Positions 9,692-18,956 are shown, counted from the first letter of the stretch. The stretch: 64,000 bases of DNA from JABAAE01 sp905480545 (GCA_943788025.1 CALSOR010000002.1:62001-126000), one strand, 5' to 3'. Numbers and translations are program-made. The notes: generated from the sequence alone by a model not told the origin.

Positions 9692-11347
9692 GTGACCAAG
9701 TTCTTTCGAATGGCGGTAATGTCCGCTATCGCATTTGGATTGATGCTTTCGCAATCACAAGTTGCATCAGCACAGTCGATCAATGATCGCGCCGCGGTTG
9801 TTGTCAAACTTAACAGCGCGGACAAAGTGCTCAGCTCTGTTGGTTATATGGTGAAATCTGCCGGATTCGGTGGAATGGTTCCGTTAATTACGTTGGGCGC
9901 TGGTCAGTTCCTTGACGGACTGGACACCGAAAAGCCTATGGGCGGATACCTCACGTTCAATGACGGTGTGCCAGCATTCGTTGGCTTCATGCCCATGACG
10001 GACCTTGGCGCGTTTTTGGACGTCCTCGAGGAAAACGCACAGATGGAGATCGAAGAAGATGGTGATGACTACATCATGATCACGCCAACTGGTGATGAAA
10101 TCGTTGTTCGTGAAAAAGGGGGTTGGGCATTCATGTCAGACTCAGCGGACAACTTCGGCGAGTTGCCGGCTGATCCAGCAAAACTGGTTGCGGGAATCGA
10201 TGACAAGTACATGATGGGCGTCAAGGCCTATGTCCAACGTGTGCCTGCAGCTCTTCGCAGCCAAGCAATCGAGTGGATGGAAGAAGCCTTTCAGGCAACC
10301 AATCAAAATCTTCCTGAAGGCGCTGCAGAGTTCCAGCAGCGAATGAACGAGCAATCGTTGGACCAGATTGCTGACATGATCCAGGAAACCGATGAGGTTT
10401 TCTTCGGATTTGCGCCCAGCAAAAAAGACAAAGCACTTTTCTTTGACTTTAGCTTTACCGCGAAAAAAGGGAGTGAACTTGCCAAGAAGATGGTTGCGGG
10501 CAAAGGTGCAGACACCGATTTCGGGGCTTTCCTAAAAGCTGAAAACGCAGCGATGACGATGAATGCAGCTTCAAAGATTTCGGCTGAAGACGCTGAAAGC
10601 CTCAAAGCACAACTGTCAACCGTTAAAGACAGCTTGGGCACATTGCTTTCCAGCGATGATTCGCAGTTGAGCCAAGAAGACCAAGTCCTCGTCGAGGAAT
10701 TGCTTGGTGAGGTCATCGACGTTGCCCTTGCAACGATGGAATCAGGCAAAGCTGATGTCGGTGCCGCTGTGATGATCGACGACGATGGACTAAATGCAGT
10801 ATTTGCTGCTCACGTCGCGGATGCAAAGAAAGTTGAAGCGGTTGTAAAAAAATTGATCGCCGAGCGTGGTGACAAAATCCCATCAGAAGTTGAAGTTGAA
10901 TTAGATGCATCAACCTACAAAGGGTACACGATGCACCTATTCAGTGGCTCCATCCCAGAGGAAGAAGCTCGAATGGTTCTGGGCGAGAAAACAACTTTGG
11001 TTGTCGGAATTGGCAAAGACAAAATTTATGGTGGTTTCGGTGCCAGCCCAATCGATAAAGTAAAAGCTATGATCGATGGAAAGAAACCAACCAAAGCTGA
11101 GTTGCCATCGCAAATCAACATCAAGCTCTCGCCAATCTTACGGTTAGTGGGCAAAGTGACTGATCAAGCAATGCTGGAAGATATGGCCGAGCAATTAGAT
11201 GACGAAGGGAATCAAATGATTCGCATCTACTCTGAATATATCGAGAACGGCACAATGTCCCGAGTTGAGGTTCAGGAAGGCATTCTTAGCCTGATCGGAA
11301 CTGCGGGTGCTGGGCTTGGTGGCGGCGGATTTGGCGGCGACTTCTAA
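9692..11347 (+). CDS. Secreted protein of unknown function, planctomycete type
   Basis: A 551-residue protein with a clear Sec signal peptide (about residues 1-28, ending in VASAQ) and no recognised enzyme motif. It is acidic, rich in Ala, Glu and Asp, and consists of repeated alpha/beta segments, with a Gly-rich end GGGGFGGDF. The body has no membrane helix, so it should be periplasmic or surface-associated. The GTG start at 9692 is supported by AGGAG eight bases upstream. A strong terminator follows at 11433, so it is a single-gene unit. The strong signal sequence and clean borders suggest a well-expressed gene, but no function can be assigned. Confidence 0.8.
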   Translation: MTKFFRMAVMSAIAFGLMLSQSQVASAQSINDRAAVVVKLNSADKVLSSVGYMVKSAGFGGMVPLITLGAGQFLDGLDTEKPMGGYLTFNDGVPAFVGFMPMTDLGAFLDVLEENAQMEIEEDGDDYIMITPTGDEIVVREKGGWAFMSDSADNFGELPADPAKLVAGIDDKYMMGVKAYVQRVPAALRSQAIEWMEEAFQATNQNLPEGAAEFQQRMNEQSLDQIADMIQETDEVFFGFAPSKKDKALFFDFSFTAKKGSELAKKMVAGKGADTDFGAFLKAENAAMTMNAASKISAEDAESLKAQLSTVKDSLGTLLSSDDSQLSQEDQVLVEELLGEVIDVALATMESGKADVGAAVMIDDDGLNAVFAAHVADAKKVEAVVKKLIAERGDKIPSEVEVELDASTYKGYTMHLFSGSIPEEEARMVLGEKTTLVVGIGKDKIYGGFGASPIDKVKAMIDGKKPTKAELPSQINIKLSPILRLVGKVTDQAMLEDMAEQLDDEGNQMIRIYSEYIENGTMSRVEVQEGILSLIGTAGAGLGGGGFGGDF

Positions 11348-11432
11348 TCGAGAGCGTCGCGTCATTGGCTGTTCTCCAAATCATGAGTTGCCAATTGAAG
11401 ATCACGACGCAAAGCACTAGCTAGACAAAAAG

Positions 11433-11461
11433 AAACCGGCTGATTCATCAGCCGGTTTTTT
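11433..11461 (+). terminator. Strong intrinsic terminator
   Basis: A perfect 11-bp stem, aaaccggctga with tcagccggttt, closed by a TTCA tetraloop and followed by T residues. It ends the transcript of the secreted protein and could also act on the opposite strand. Confidence 0.92.
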
Positions 11462-11506
11462 CTTTGGAATCACGGTGACTTTTTTCTTTGGAATCACGGT
11501 AATTTT
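11461..11506 (+). repeat. Two tandem copies of a 24-base unit
   Basis: The sequence tctttggaatcacggt starts at 11461 and again at 11485, with near-identical spacer bases, directly after the terminator. It is a short local duplication; no function is evident. Confidence 0.7.
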
Positions 11507-11594
11507 CGTTTCGCCAGGCGACGAACTCGCCCACAAAACAGAACAACGTCTTCTCGTATCAGCCACGAATCTTGGTGTTAAAGCAACTGAAAAA

Positions 11595-12128
11595 CTACTT
11601 CGCTTTGAACGTCTTTACGAATTCCTTGAACTTTTTGGCGTTAGCTTCAATGGTTTTCTTAGGGCCGGTTAGCTTCACGAAATAGTCTCGGTCGCTATCT
11701 TTTAAGACAATAATTGCTGCCAGCATACGGTAATCCTTACGCATGGTTGCCGGTGCGAATGGGCCACGTTGTTCCTTGAAGGTTCCCCCCAACTCAACGA
11801 CATACACTTCAAAGTCTCCGGCCTTTTCCTTTGTCGTCGAACTTTTATCCGTTTTGGCGAATTGCCCTTTCCATCGATCCACGTTGGCCTCGATGCCCCC
11901 ACCTGATTGCATCACCGTCAAACGACCATCAGCATTATCGCCCTCCGATTTTGGAATCACGAATTCGGACTCGATGATGTTGACGCGAGGCGTTTTCTTG
12001 GTCCAACCCTTTGGACCTGTCATCGTAAATTTCCCGCCGGCAAGTGACACAGAGGTTTCTGTATCGTCTGCTATTGCTGGAACGCCAATCGCAAAAAGAA
12101 CAGCAGCTACAAGAATTACACGTCGCAT
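11595..12128 (-). CDS. Small exported protein of unknown function
   Basis: A 177-residue protein with an N-terminal signal peptide (MRRVILVAAVLFAIGVPAIAD) and a single predicted alpha/beta domain. The segment TMTGPKGWTKKTPRVNIIESEF resembles the opening of small planctomycete periplasmic proteins of unknown role that begin with a strand and a GxxxW turn. There are no cysteines in the mature part and no catalytic motif. It is convergent with the preceding secreted protein and is probably a single-gene unit. A purine-rich AAAAGGA lies upstream of the ATG. Confidence 0.75.
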   Translation of the reverse strand: MRRVILVAAVLFAIGVPAIADDTETSVSLAGGKFTMTGPKGWTKKTPRVNIIESEFVIPKSEGDNADGRLTVMQSGGGIEANVDRWKGQFAKTDKSSTTKEKAGDFEVYVVELGGTFKEQRGPFAPATMRKDYRMLAAIIVLKDSDRDYFVKLTGPKKTIEANAKKFKEFVKTFKAK

Positions 12129-12486
12129 TATTTTTTCCTTTTTAAAAGTTTTAGACTGAATGCAAAATTGATTTTAAAGTCCGGATTTCCTGAGGCAACG
12201 TCGTACCCTCCGGAAATTTCCCAGTAGTGGAATCTAAGATTAAGACTCACCTAAATTCGAAGTCTGCTGCATGCATACGGCAAAGTCGAATACCGACGAA
12301 CAATTGTTCTGCATCGCAATTCGCAAGAGATTCGATTTCGGCAAACTCGAACGAATGAATCATTCCCGATCGCACGCCTTTTTTGATTATGATTTTCGTG
12401 CACCCTGAATGAAAGGCCTTGCATGGATTTCTCGAGACCTTGACAGATTTTTTTAAAACTAGCCGGGAACGGGCTGCCGAAATATC
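12129..12486. other. Intergenic region, nothing recognised
   Basis: Separates the small exported protein from the end of the zinc-ribbon/GYF_2 gene. It holds the upstream region of the former and a weak hairpin near 12456-12472 followed on the minus strand by T-rich sequence. No gene or RNA is seen. Confidence 0.4.
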
Positions 12487-13419
12487 TCAACCAATTGCCC
12501 GAGAAACATTACTAGCCGATGCGGGACTCGAAAGCGCCGCCTTGGGTTCGTTTTCGGTTTTTGGTGCCCCACCAATCGTTCCGTTCGCCACGAGAACCAA
12601 TACAACGACCAGGACGACGGAAAGCAATAACAGCGCGACGATCAGGATAATCCCCATCGTCTTTGCCTTTTTCCGAGCCATTTGGTGGTAGGCAATGTTG
12701 GATCCCGATGTCGCTTCGGGCTTAGAATTTACGACCGATGGCGTGGAGTTTTTAGGCTCCGAGAACCCTTGAAACTCCAGTTCAAATATTTTCTCAGCAC
12801 TCTCCCATTCTTCCCAACCTTCGCGCCAAACGAGACTGTCACGACCGACGCGGCCCTCGCTCAACCATGACTTCATCGCGTTTGCATCGGCTGGCCCGAA
12901 TTGCCCACCAGACGTTGGACGCACAAACCAACTTGCATTCGGGGCTTCATCAAATGCAGATTTCGGTCGACGCGTTTCCGGAGTCCCAGCGGCAGGGATG
13001 GGTGGCAACTCTGGGGCAGACTCATCTTGCGTTACTTTGTTTCGAGGCCCGATTTCACCGGTTTGTCTTTCGAGAATTGAGGAAGTCGAAGCCGCGGATG
13101 AAGGGTCTTGTGCGGTGGTGGGCGGTGTTTCACCAGATTTTTCTCCACCAGATTTTTCTCCACCAGATTTTTCTCCACCAGATTTTTCGAGAGGTGATGA
13201 CCTGCGACGAACTGAATCTTCTAACTCTTGCTTCGGATCGCCTATGGGTTGATTCACAGGTGCTGAAACCCTGTCTCGCTCAACCGTTTTCTGCAAGGTT
13301 GACTGCATTGGAATCATTATCTTTTCATTGCATTTTGGGCAACGACCTTTCTTTCCGGCCAAATCATCCTTGATATTCAGCTTCGTTCCACATGCCTCAC
13401 AAAAAAACCTGATGCCCAT
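12487..13419 (-). CDS. Zinc-ribbon / GYF_2-domain membrane protein
   Basis: A 310-residue protein with a modular layout. An N-terminal zinc ribbon, CEACGTKL...CPKCNEKI (about residues 9-33), is followed by a disordered Ser/Gly/Glu region containing four copies of a five-residue unit GGEKS (about 77-97). A GYF_2 (DUF4339) domain around residues 163-212 has the marks SWFVRPTSGGQFGP and SLVWREGWEEWESA, and one membrane helix lies near residues 255-280. This combination is common in planctomycetes; GYF_2 domains are thought to bind proline-rich partners, but the role is unknown. The start MGIRFFCEACG leaves no residues before the zinc ribbon. Confidence 0.82.
   Translation of the reverse strand: MGIRFFCEACGTKLNIKDDLAGKKGRCPKCNEKIMIPMQSTLQKTVERDRVSAPVNQPIGDPKQELEDSVRRRSSPLEKSGGEKSGGEKSGGEKSGETPPTTAQDPSSAASTSSILERQTGEIGPRNKVTQDESAPELPPIPAAGTPETRRPKSAFDEAPNASWFVRPTSGGQFGPADANAMKSWLSEGRVGRDSLVWREGWEEWESAEKIFELEFQGFSEPKNSTPSVVNSKPEATSGSNIAYHQMARKKAKTMGIILIVALLLLSVVLVVVLVLVANGTIGGAPKTENEPKAALSSPASASNVSRAIG
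13131..13190 (-). repeat. Four copies of a 15-base in-frame repeat
   Basis: Unit caccagatttttctc occurs four times without interruption (the last copy ends cga). It is in frame inside the zinc-ribbon/GYF_2 gene and encodes the repeated GGEKS linker. The unit length and lack of spacers exclude a CRISPR array; it is a slippage-prone coding microsatellite. Confidence 0.9.
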
Positions 13420-13561
13420 GCCTGTTGCGACTCTCGTTACAAATCAGTTCAAAAAAATTTACGACCATTCGTAATTTCTATAGTATACCGCTCCAACAAA
13501 AAACGTGATAGTTTTGCGTCTCTCGACAACGAATCTCGGCAGTCACTTCAAGCGAAACAGA

Positions 13562-14134
13562 ATGAACTCGAAAAAAATTGATGATAATGACGAACCAAAC
13601 TCGGAGTCAGCAAATGAAAACGAGCCGGAATCGCCCGCCGAAATTGCGATCGTGGGGGACCTGAGTGAATGTGAAAAAGAAGTCAGCCAATCGCTGCTCG
13701 ACGTACCAGTCGGAGGCGAATGTACGTTATTTTTCAACTGTCCCGGCGGATCGGCCTATTCGGCAGTCTCATTGCTATCGATCATTTCATCGCGAAAACT
13801 AAATGCCACCGGGATTGTGACTGGCGAATGTTCGTCGGCGGCACTATGGCCATTCGCCGCATGTCAACGGCGCCTCGTATCGGCATTCAGTTTCTGTCTT
13901 TTTCACCCCATGAAATGGCAAAGTGAAGAAAGTGTTCAATTGATTGAGGCCACCGAATGGACCCGACATTTCACTCAACTTGAGCTAAAAATGGATGAAC
14001 TTCTGGCCAAGTTTTTTGGAATGCCGATTGCACAATTAAAAGAATGGTCGCACCCAGGGAGATACATCTCTGGAACTGAGATGATCGAATCCGGACTTGC
14101 AGAGCCATTCGAGTTGATTCCTGAACGAGCGTAG
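13562..14134 (+). CDS. ClpP-like serine protease homologue, catalytic triad incomplete
   Basis: A 190-residue protein with a ClpP/crotonase fold. FFNCPGGSAYSAVSLLS matches the ClpP segment with the oxyanion glycines, GECSSAALWPF carries the nucleophile serine, and SFCLFHPMKW carries the histidine. The third residue, the Asp of ClpP's ERDRF motif, is replaced: the aligned stretch is HPGRYIS, with Gly in that place. It may therefore work with a dyad, be slow, or be a non-proteolytic subunit. The first 40 residues are acidic and probably disordered. An upstream in-frame GTG at 13505 would add 19 residues; I prefer the ATG at 13562, though neither has a good ribosome site. Confidence 0.72.
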   Translation: MNSKKIDDNDEPNSESANENEPESPAEIAIVGDLSECEKEVSQSLLDVPVGGECTLFFNCPGGSAYSAVSLLSIISSRKLNATGIVTGECSSAALWPFAACQRRLVSAFSFCLFHPMKWQSEESVQLIEATEWTRHFTQLELKMDELLAKFFGMPIAQLKEWSHPGRYISGTEMIESGLAEPFELIPERA

Positions 14135-14211
14135 GGAAGCGTTTCGCAAGCACCAACACTCAAGACTTTAATCGTTAAAAACGCTCGAGCTTTCCAAATA
14201 CCTTTGAACTT

Positions 14212-14373
14212 CTATTTTTTCACAAAGACCACCTTCATAACCGCTAGGTCATGGATTCGAATGCGATCGATTGCCTTCGCTCGACTCCATGGCTCACATT
14301 CGTTAGGAATTGAATCTGGAACGACCGGGTTTGCATCGCCGTTTTGTTCGTATTGCGAAACCCAGCCTTTCAT
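14212..14373 (-). CDS. Possible 53-residue protein or gene remnant
   Basis: A short minus-strand reading frame from ATG at 14371-14373 to TAG at 14212-14214. The frame stays open back to 14503 with protein-like sequence (for example ISNGPILTVVQARQRRARLK) but has no ATG, GTG or TTG start in that extension. The 53-residue part is mixed polar with a basic C-terminal end, VVFVKK. No family was recognised. Either a small gene with an unusual start or the end of a decayed gene would fit. Confidence 0.3.
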   Translation of the reverse strand: MKGWVSQYEQNGDANPVVPDSIPNECEPWSRAKAIDRIRIHDLAVMKVVFVKK

Positions 14374-14680
14374 CTTTAAACGGGCGCGACGTTGCCGCGC
14401 CTGAACAACAGTTAAAATCGGACCATTGGAAATCCCCCGACTGACCCTACCTCGCGTTGCGACGTTTTTAACGGTTGGATACTGGCTCCGTTGCTTTTTC
14501 TCCTAAGTAGACGCTGTTTTTCTCCGTTTTATATTTGACAAGTTTGATACCCACTCCCAGACAAAATAAAATTTCACGGTCGATGTGTGCTTACGCAGCC
14601 TCGCGAATCGTGAAAAGTCTTAGCGATGCCTCTTCTGGTCGTGCATCGCGAGATTCGGGCAAATAATGGAGTGTTTGGAA
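14374..14680. other. Upstream region of the BBP7-like gene
   Basis: Apart from the open minus-strand frame noted next to it, no gene is visible. GGAG at 14668-14671 is the likely ribosome site for the ATG at 14681. Confidence 0.4.
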
Positions 14681-16483
14681 ATGAAAATTGCGTTTTGCAG
14701 AGCCTTGCTATTTAGCCTGGTAATATTTATCTCAAATGGATTTGGGCAGGGCAATTATGGACAGCCCAATGGTAACATCCCTCGATACCCACTCGGGCAG
14801 ACAGGTAATTTCCCCGCCAACCCTCAGGCGTACAATCGCAATGCGATTCAGCAACCGCAACTCTACCGCGCTCCAATTCAAACTCCGCGTTCCGCGCCGA
14901 TACCATCCATTCCGGTTCAACGAATCTTTACACCCGGTGCAACACAACCGCGCCCCTACGTCGCCAGCACTTACCCGAATGGGTACCAAAACCAGACTCC
15001 GATGAACAATCCGGGGGCGCCATCCCAGCTTCCGGTTCCCGTTGGCAACCAGCAGATTGAGCGAATGCCTGCTACGAGTGTCCAACAAGCACCGGCCGTT
15101 GATCAGCAACCGATGCCCCCACAACAAAACCAGGTCCAGCCTTATCAGCCCACGTTGCGGCAGAACTATCAGGTGAATCCCGGTAACCAACAGGAATATC
15201 AGCAAGGCCAAGTCTTCCAGCATGGTCCTTCCCAGTATCAATTGCAGAGCCAACCGGTGATTGCAAATCCGCTCACCAACAATTACGGCGGGCAACCACT
15301 TGATGCACCCAATGGACATGGGCCTGATATTTACGGTGGATACCAACCTTGTGAAGTGGCACCGGTAGCACCACGGAAAATCATGTGGTTCGGCAGCATT
15401 GGTGGATTGGTTTTTCACCGTGATCTTGAGGACGATAAATTATTAGCCTATCCACTTGGCATGCCTCGTACCAAGTCATTGATTTCGACCGACGCCGATC
15501 CCGGAACAATGAGTGGTGTCGAAGTGGGCTTTGGCAGGAGATTCTGCAACGGCTATGGAATTCAAATCAATTATTGGGGACTGTTCTCGGAAACTGGAAT
15601 GGCAGAAGCCTCTGCCGGCAACCCCCAAACGACCTGGCAGACGGCAAGCAACTTGAGCTACAACCCAGGTGGTGGTGCCAATATGGTTGATTCATATTTA
15701 AATTCTGCGGTTTCATTCCGTGCCCGACGGACTAACGAATTCCACAACATCGAACTGAACTTTTTGAAGTATTCAACGGCGACCCGCAATTACGACTGCA
15801 ACCCTTGCGGCGATTGCTGTGGTGGCGACGGATACGGCAGAGCTTGTGGTCTTGGCTGTAAGCCGTGTGGTCAAGCATGTCGGCCCTGCGGAATACGAGG
15901 CGGATGCGGTTGTTTCGGCGCAAACCCGCGACCATTTGGTTTTGACCTTTTGGCCGGTGTGAGATTCTTCAAGTTCGATGAGAACTTCTTCTTCCGCACT
16001 TCCACTGCGGGCGACTATGTCAACAATGTCAATGACATTTACTACGACACGGACGTCGAAAACAACCTGGTAGGACTCCAACTGGGTGGGAATATCAACT
16101 ACTGCATTTGCGGTAAATGGAAATTCGTCGGTGGAACCCGGTTTGGTGTCTACGGCAACTCAATCAACCAACGTCAACAGATCTACGGCTTGGCTGGGTA
16201 TGCATCCGCAAACACCGGATCTTATGTTAATCAAGACTACAACATCCAAACAACAAAGACCGACGTGGCTTTCCTAGGTCAGCTTGACCTTGGGCTTGAA
16301 TATTGCGTCACCTGCTGCTGGAGTCTTGGATTCGGTTATCGCGTGGTCTCCGTGACCGGCGTCGCGCTCGCACCAAATCAAATCCCATACGATTACGCAG
16401 ACTACGCCGAAGCGGGCCACATTGACTCGAATAGCAGTTTGATTTTGCACGGTGCCTACGCTCGGTTGCAATACAACTTTTAA
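14681..16483 (+). CDS. BBP7-like outer-membrane beta-barrel protein
   Basis: A 600-residue surface protein. It has a signal peptide (ending NGFGQ), then a 200-residue Pro/Gln/Asn-rich low-complexity stretch, then a barrel-like domain of alternating strands ending in the aromatic C-terminal signature ARLQYNF used for Bam-mediated insertion. The barrel half resembles the planctomycete BBP7 family (GVEVGFGRRF, ELNFLKYS, FDLLAGVRFF). A cysteine-rich insertion with about 14 Cys within 40 residues lies near residues 372-412 and could be disulfide-linked or metal-binding. The start at 14681 is preferred over ATG 14666 because GGAG lies ten bases before it. A terminator follows at 16518. Confidence 0.82.
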   Translation: MKIAFCRALLFSLVIFISNGFGQGNYGQPNGNIPRYPLGQTGNFPANPQAYNRNAIQQPQLYRAPIQTPRSAPIPSIPVQRIFTPGATQPRPYVASTYPNGYQNQTPMNNPGAPSQLPVPVGNQQIERMPATSVQQAPAVDQQPMPPQQNQVQPYQPTLRQNYQVNPGNQQEYQQGQVFQHGPSQYQLQSQPVIANPLTNNYGGQPLDAPNGHGPDIYGGYQPCEVAPVAPRKIMWFGSIGGLVFHRDLEDDKLLAYPLGMPRTKSLISTDADPGTMSGVEVGFGRRFCNGYGIQINYWGLFSETGMAEASAGNPQTTWQTASNLSYNPGGGANMVDSYLNSAVSFRARRTNEFHNIELNFLKYSTATRNYDCNPCGDCCGGDGYGRACGLGCKPCGQACRPCGIRGGCGCFGANPRPFGFDLLAGVRFFKFDENFFFRTSTAGDYVNNVNDIYYDTDVENNLVGLQLGGNINYCICGKWKFVGGTRFGVYGNSINQRQQIYGLAGYASANTGSYVNQDYNIQTTKTDVAFLGQLDLGLEYCVTCCWSLGFGYRVVSVTGVALAPNQIPYDYADYAEAGHIDSNSSLILHGAYARLQYNF

Positions 16484-16517
16484 GTCGAGTGACATCGACC
16501 GATAGAACATCCTCAAT

Positions 16518-16542
16518 GGCCGCCACAGTGCGGCCTTTTTTT
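16518..16542 (+). terminator. Intrinsic terminator of the BBP7-like gene
   Basis: Stem GGCCGC/GCGGCC with loop CACAGT, followed by seven T residues, 35 bases after the stop codon. Confidence 0.92.
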
Positions 16543-17096
16543 GCGCTCAGGTAAAGGACTTCGCGCTCGTCGATAAACTCTTTTACCGTTGCACACGTCA
16601 ACAATGCTGTTTCGGATCAAACCGCTGCACCAAAACTTCCTTCAGGATTGGCCTCTATTTTCCATTTCATCAAAATCATCATCGAGATGGGAATTTAGAA
16701 TGATGAAAATAAAAACACAGATGCCCGAATGAAAAACCAGATCGGTCCTGCTCGCCTATCCGACAGCAATGCACAATAGACCCCAAACCTCATGAAAGAA
16801 AGTCAGGAAGAACGCATTGGCCCTGCCTTTGGTCACCTTTGACGCTACAGCTCCAATTCACACTTTTTTTTATTGAAAACAACAGCAGCTCATTTCTGAC
16901 GATCATTTTGATTTTGGTGAACAAAACTCAGCAAATTGGCAGCCAATAACGGAATCAATGCGTCCAAAATACAATTATGACGAATAAAATCATGAGCATG
17001 TTCTTGATTTAGCGGTCCGTCCGAATGCAACTTTGGTTAAATTGGAACTCTCGCCGGACTTTTTTTGATCGTTCTCTCACTTCGAAGAAAAAAGAA
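16543..17096. other. Intergenic region upstream of the efflux/redox block
   Basis: About 0.55 kb without a recognisable gene. It should contain the promoter of the first adaptor protein gene. An in-frame ATG at 17025 precedes the chosen start by 72 bases, but the added residues do not look like part of the protein. Confidence 0.4.
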
Positions 17097-18875
17097 ATGA
17101 CAACCTCACGCCGCGGTTCAGCCGCTGTCTACATTGTGATTGCCGTCGCCGTGCTTGCGATTTTGGCATTCATTTTCAAAGATAAGATCTCGCCTTTTAG
17201 CTCGGCCAAAGACACCAAATCGATGATGATCGAGAAAGTGACAAAAGGTGATTTACTCGTAACGGTCACCGAAGACGGGACTCTTGAGAGCGCCGCCAAC
17301 GTTGAAGTGAAATGCGAAGTCGCTGGAGGAAGCTCAATTCTCTGGATCATTCCAGATGGAACGTATGTAAAAGCGGGTGATAAGATTGTTGAGCTGGACG
17401 CGTCGGCTCTAGAAGACCAGATCATTGCTCAGCAGAACCTACTTGAGACGGCAAAGGCCTCTAAGATTCAGGCCGAAAATGACTATTCAGTCGCGAAAAT
17501 TTCCGTGAAGGAATACGAAGAGGGCACATTTAAACAGGAACTGCAGGCAGCGGAAACCCAGGAAACGATTGCACTTGAGAACTTGAGAAATGCTCAAAAT
17601 TCTCTCGAGCACTCTCAAAAAATGTTCCGCAAGGGATACTTGTCCAAGCTTGAACTGGAGAGCCAAGAGTTTGCAGTAAAGCGATCCCAACTGGAACTCG
17701 ATTCTGCGAACTCAGCCAAGGACGTATTGATCAAGTACACCAAGGCAAAAATGCTGGAGGATTTTCAAAGTAAAGTCGCCACTGCTGAAGCAAAACAAAA
17801 TTCCGCGAGACGGAGCTACGAACTCGAGGAAAACAAGCTGGAGAAACTGGTTTCGCAGAAAGAAAACTGCGTGATCACCGCCCCGCAGAAGGGGATGGTC
17901 GTTTACGCAAACTCAAAAAGCCGTTGGGGCCAACAAACAGCGACGATCGAAGAAGGTGCATCGGTACGCGAGCGTCAGGCCATTATCAAGCTTCCTGATC
18001 TAACGCGAATGCAAGTCAACGTCAAAGTGCACGAGAGCAAAGTTGAAATGCTCGAAGTTGGCTTACGTGCAAGTATCAAGGTTCAAGGCCAAGACCTGCA
18101 AGGGACCGTGCAATTTGTTGCTAACCAACCGGAGCAAGGAAGCATGATGGCTGCTAAGGTTCAGGAATATTCGACAATCGTAGCGATCGACGGGGAGCAA
18201 ACGGGTTTGAAGCCCGGCATGACCGCAGAAGCTCAGATTTTAGTGACGCACCAGCAAGATGTGCTAAAGGTTCCAGTTGCAGCAATCGTTGAGCGTAATG
18301 GAAAGTACCTGGCCTGGGTTTCCAGTGGCGGAAGGGGCGAACCTGAAGAACGAACCTTGAAAATTGGAGCGACCGACGACAATTTTGTTGTTGTCACAGA
18401 GGGCCTGAGTGAAGGCGAAGATGTTGTATTAAATCCGCGAGCGGTGATTGAAGCCGCACGTGGTGATGGTGACGAGGCAACGGGCGACTCAAAGGATAAT
18501 GTTTCAAGGTTTGGCGACACATCCAAAGCTCCCAAAGTGGATCCCACAAAACGAGCAGAACAAAAGAAATCTTCTCGACCACCTGGAGAAGCAGGCAAAG
18601 GTGGACCTCCCAAGGGATCAGCTTCAAAAGGTGGTTCAGGCGGAGGATTTGATCCTGCGGAGCTCTTTAAGCGAATGGACGCTGATGGAAACGGAAAGCT
18701 GGAGGGTGCGGAAATCAACGACGGCATGAAAAGCCGAGTCGGTTCTATGGATACCGACAAAGATGGTGCCATTTCTAAAAAGGAATGGACAGATCTGATG
18801 AGCAAAATGGGCGGCAGAGGCGGTAGCCGTCCCGGTGGTGGTCGTCCCGGCGGTGGTCGTCCCGGTGGGCGTTGA
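17097..18875 (+). CDS. HlyD-type periplasmic adaptor with C-terminal EF-hands
   Basis: A 592-residue membrane-fusion protein. One N-terminal membrane helix (about residues 9-27) is followed by a lipoyl/barrel half (LLVTVTEDGTLES, CEVAGGSSILWI), a long coiled-coil hairpin (about 115-265), the second barrel half (VITAPQKGMVVY) and a beta-barrel/membrane-proximal domain to about 455. This is the MacA/HlyD layout that links an inner-membrane pump to an outer-membrane channel. After a Gly/Ser/Pro-rich linker it has two canonical EF-hand loops, DADGNGKLEGAE (from residue 528) and DTDKDGAISKKE (from 552), and an RPGGG repeat tail. The EF-hands suggest calcium binding, an unusual addition for this family. 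ATG 17097 gives a short cytosolic tail before the helix. Confidence 0.85.
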   Translation: MTTSRRGSAAVYIVIAVAVLAILAFIFKDKISPFSSAKDTKSMMIEKVTKGDLLVTVTEDGTLESAANVEVKCEVAGGSSILWIIPDGTYVKAGDKIVELDASALEDQIIAQQNLLETAKASKIQAENDYSVAKISVKEYEEGTFKQELQAAETQETIALENLRNAQNSLEHSQKMFRKGYLSKLELESQEFAVKRSQLELDSANSAKDVLIKYTKAKMLEDFQSKVATAEAKQNSARRSYELEENKLEKLVSQKENCVITAPQKGMVVYANSKSRWGQQTATIEEGASVRERQAIIKLPDLTRMQVNVKVHESKVEMLEVGLRASIKVQGQDLQGTVQFVANQPEQGSMMAAKVQEYSTIVAIDGEQTGLKPGMTAEAQILVTHQQDVLKVPVAAIVERNGKYLAWVSSGGRGEPEERTLKIGATDDNFVVVTEGLSEGEDVVLNPRAVIEAARGDGDEATGDSKDNVSRFGDTSKAPKVDPTKRAEQKKSSRPPGEAGKGGPPKGSASKGGSGGGFDPAELFKRMDADGNGKLEGAEINDGMKSRVGSMDTDKDGAISKKEWTDLMSKMGGRGGSRPGGGRPGGGRPGGR

Positions 18876-18926
18876 CCAGCCCAACCTTCTTGGTTTTTTT
18901 CCAACCAAGATCCAAAGTAAATTCTC

Positions 18927-18956
18927 AAACGGACGTCCTGCGACGTCCGTTTTTTT
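18927..18956 (+). terminator. Intrinsic terminator after the EF-hand adaptor
   Basis: An 11-bp perfect stem aaacggacgtc/gacgtccgttt with loop CTGC, running into seven T residues. It separates the first adaptor gene from the rest of the block. Confidence 0.92.

Noticed and set aside
13131..13190. CRISPR-like repeat array
   Set aside because: 15-base units with no spacers, in frame inside a coding region.
14732..15418. 228-codon minus-strand open frame
   Set aside because: Antisense to the low-complexity Pro/Gln part of the BBP7-like gene; an effect of composition.
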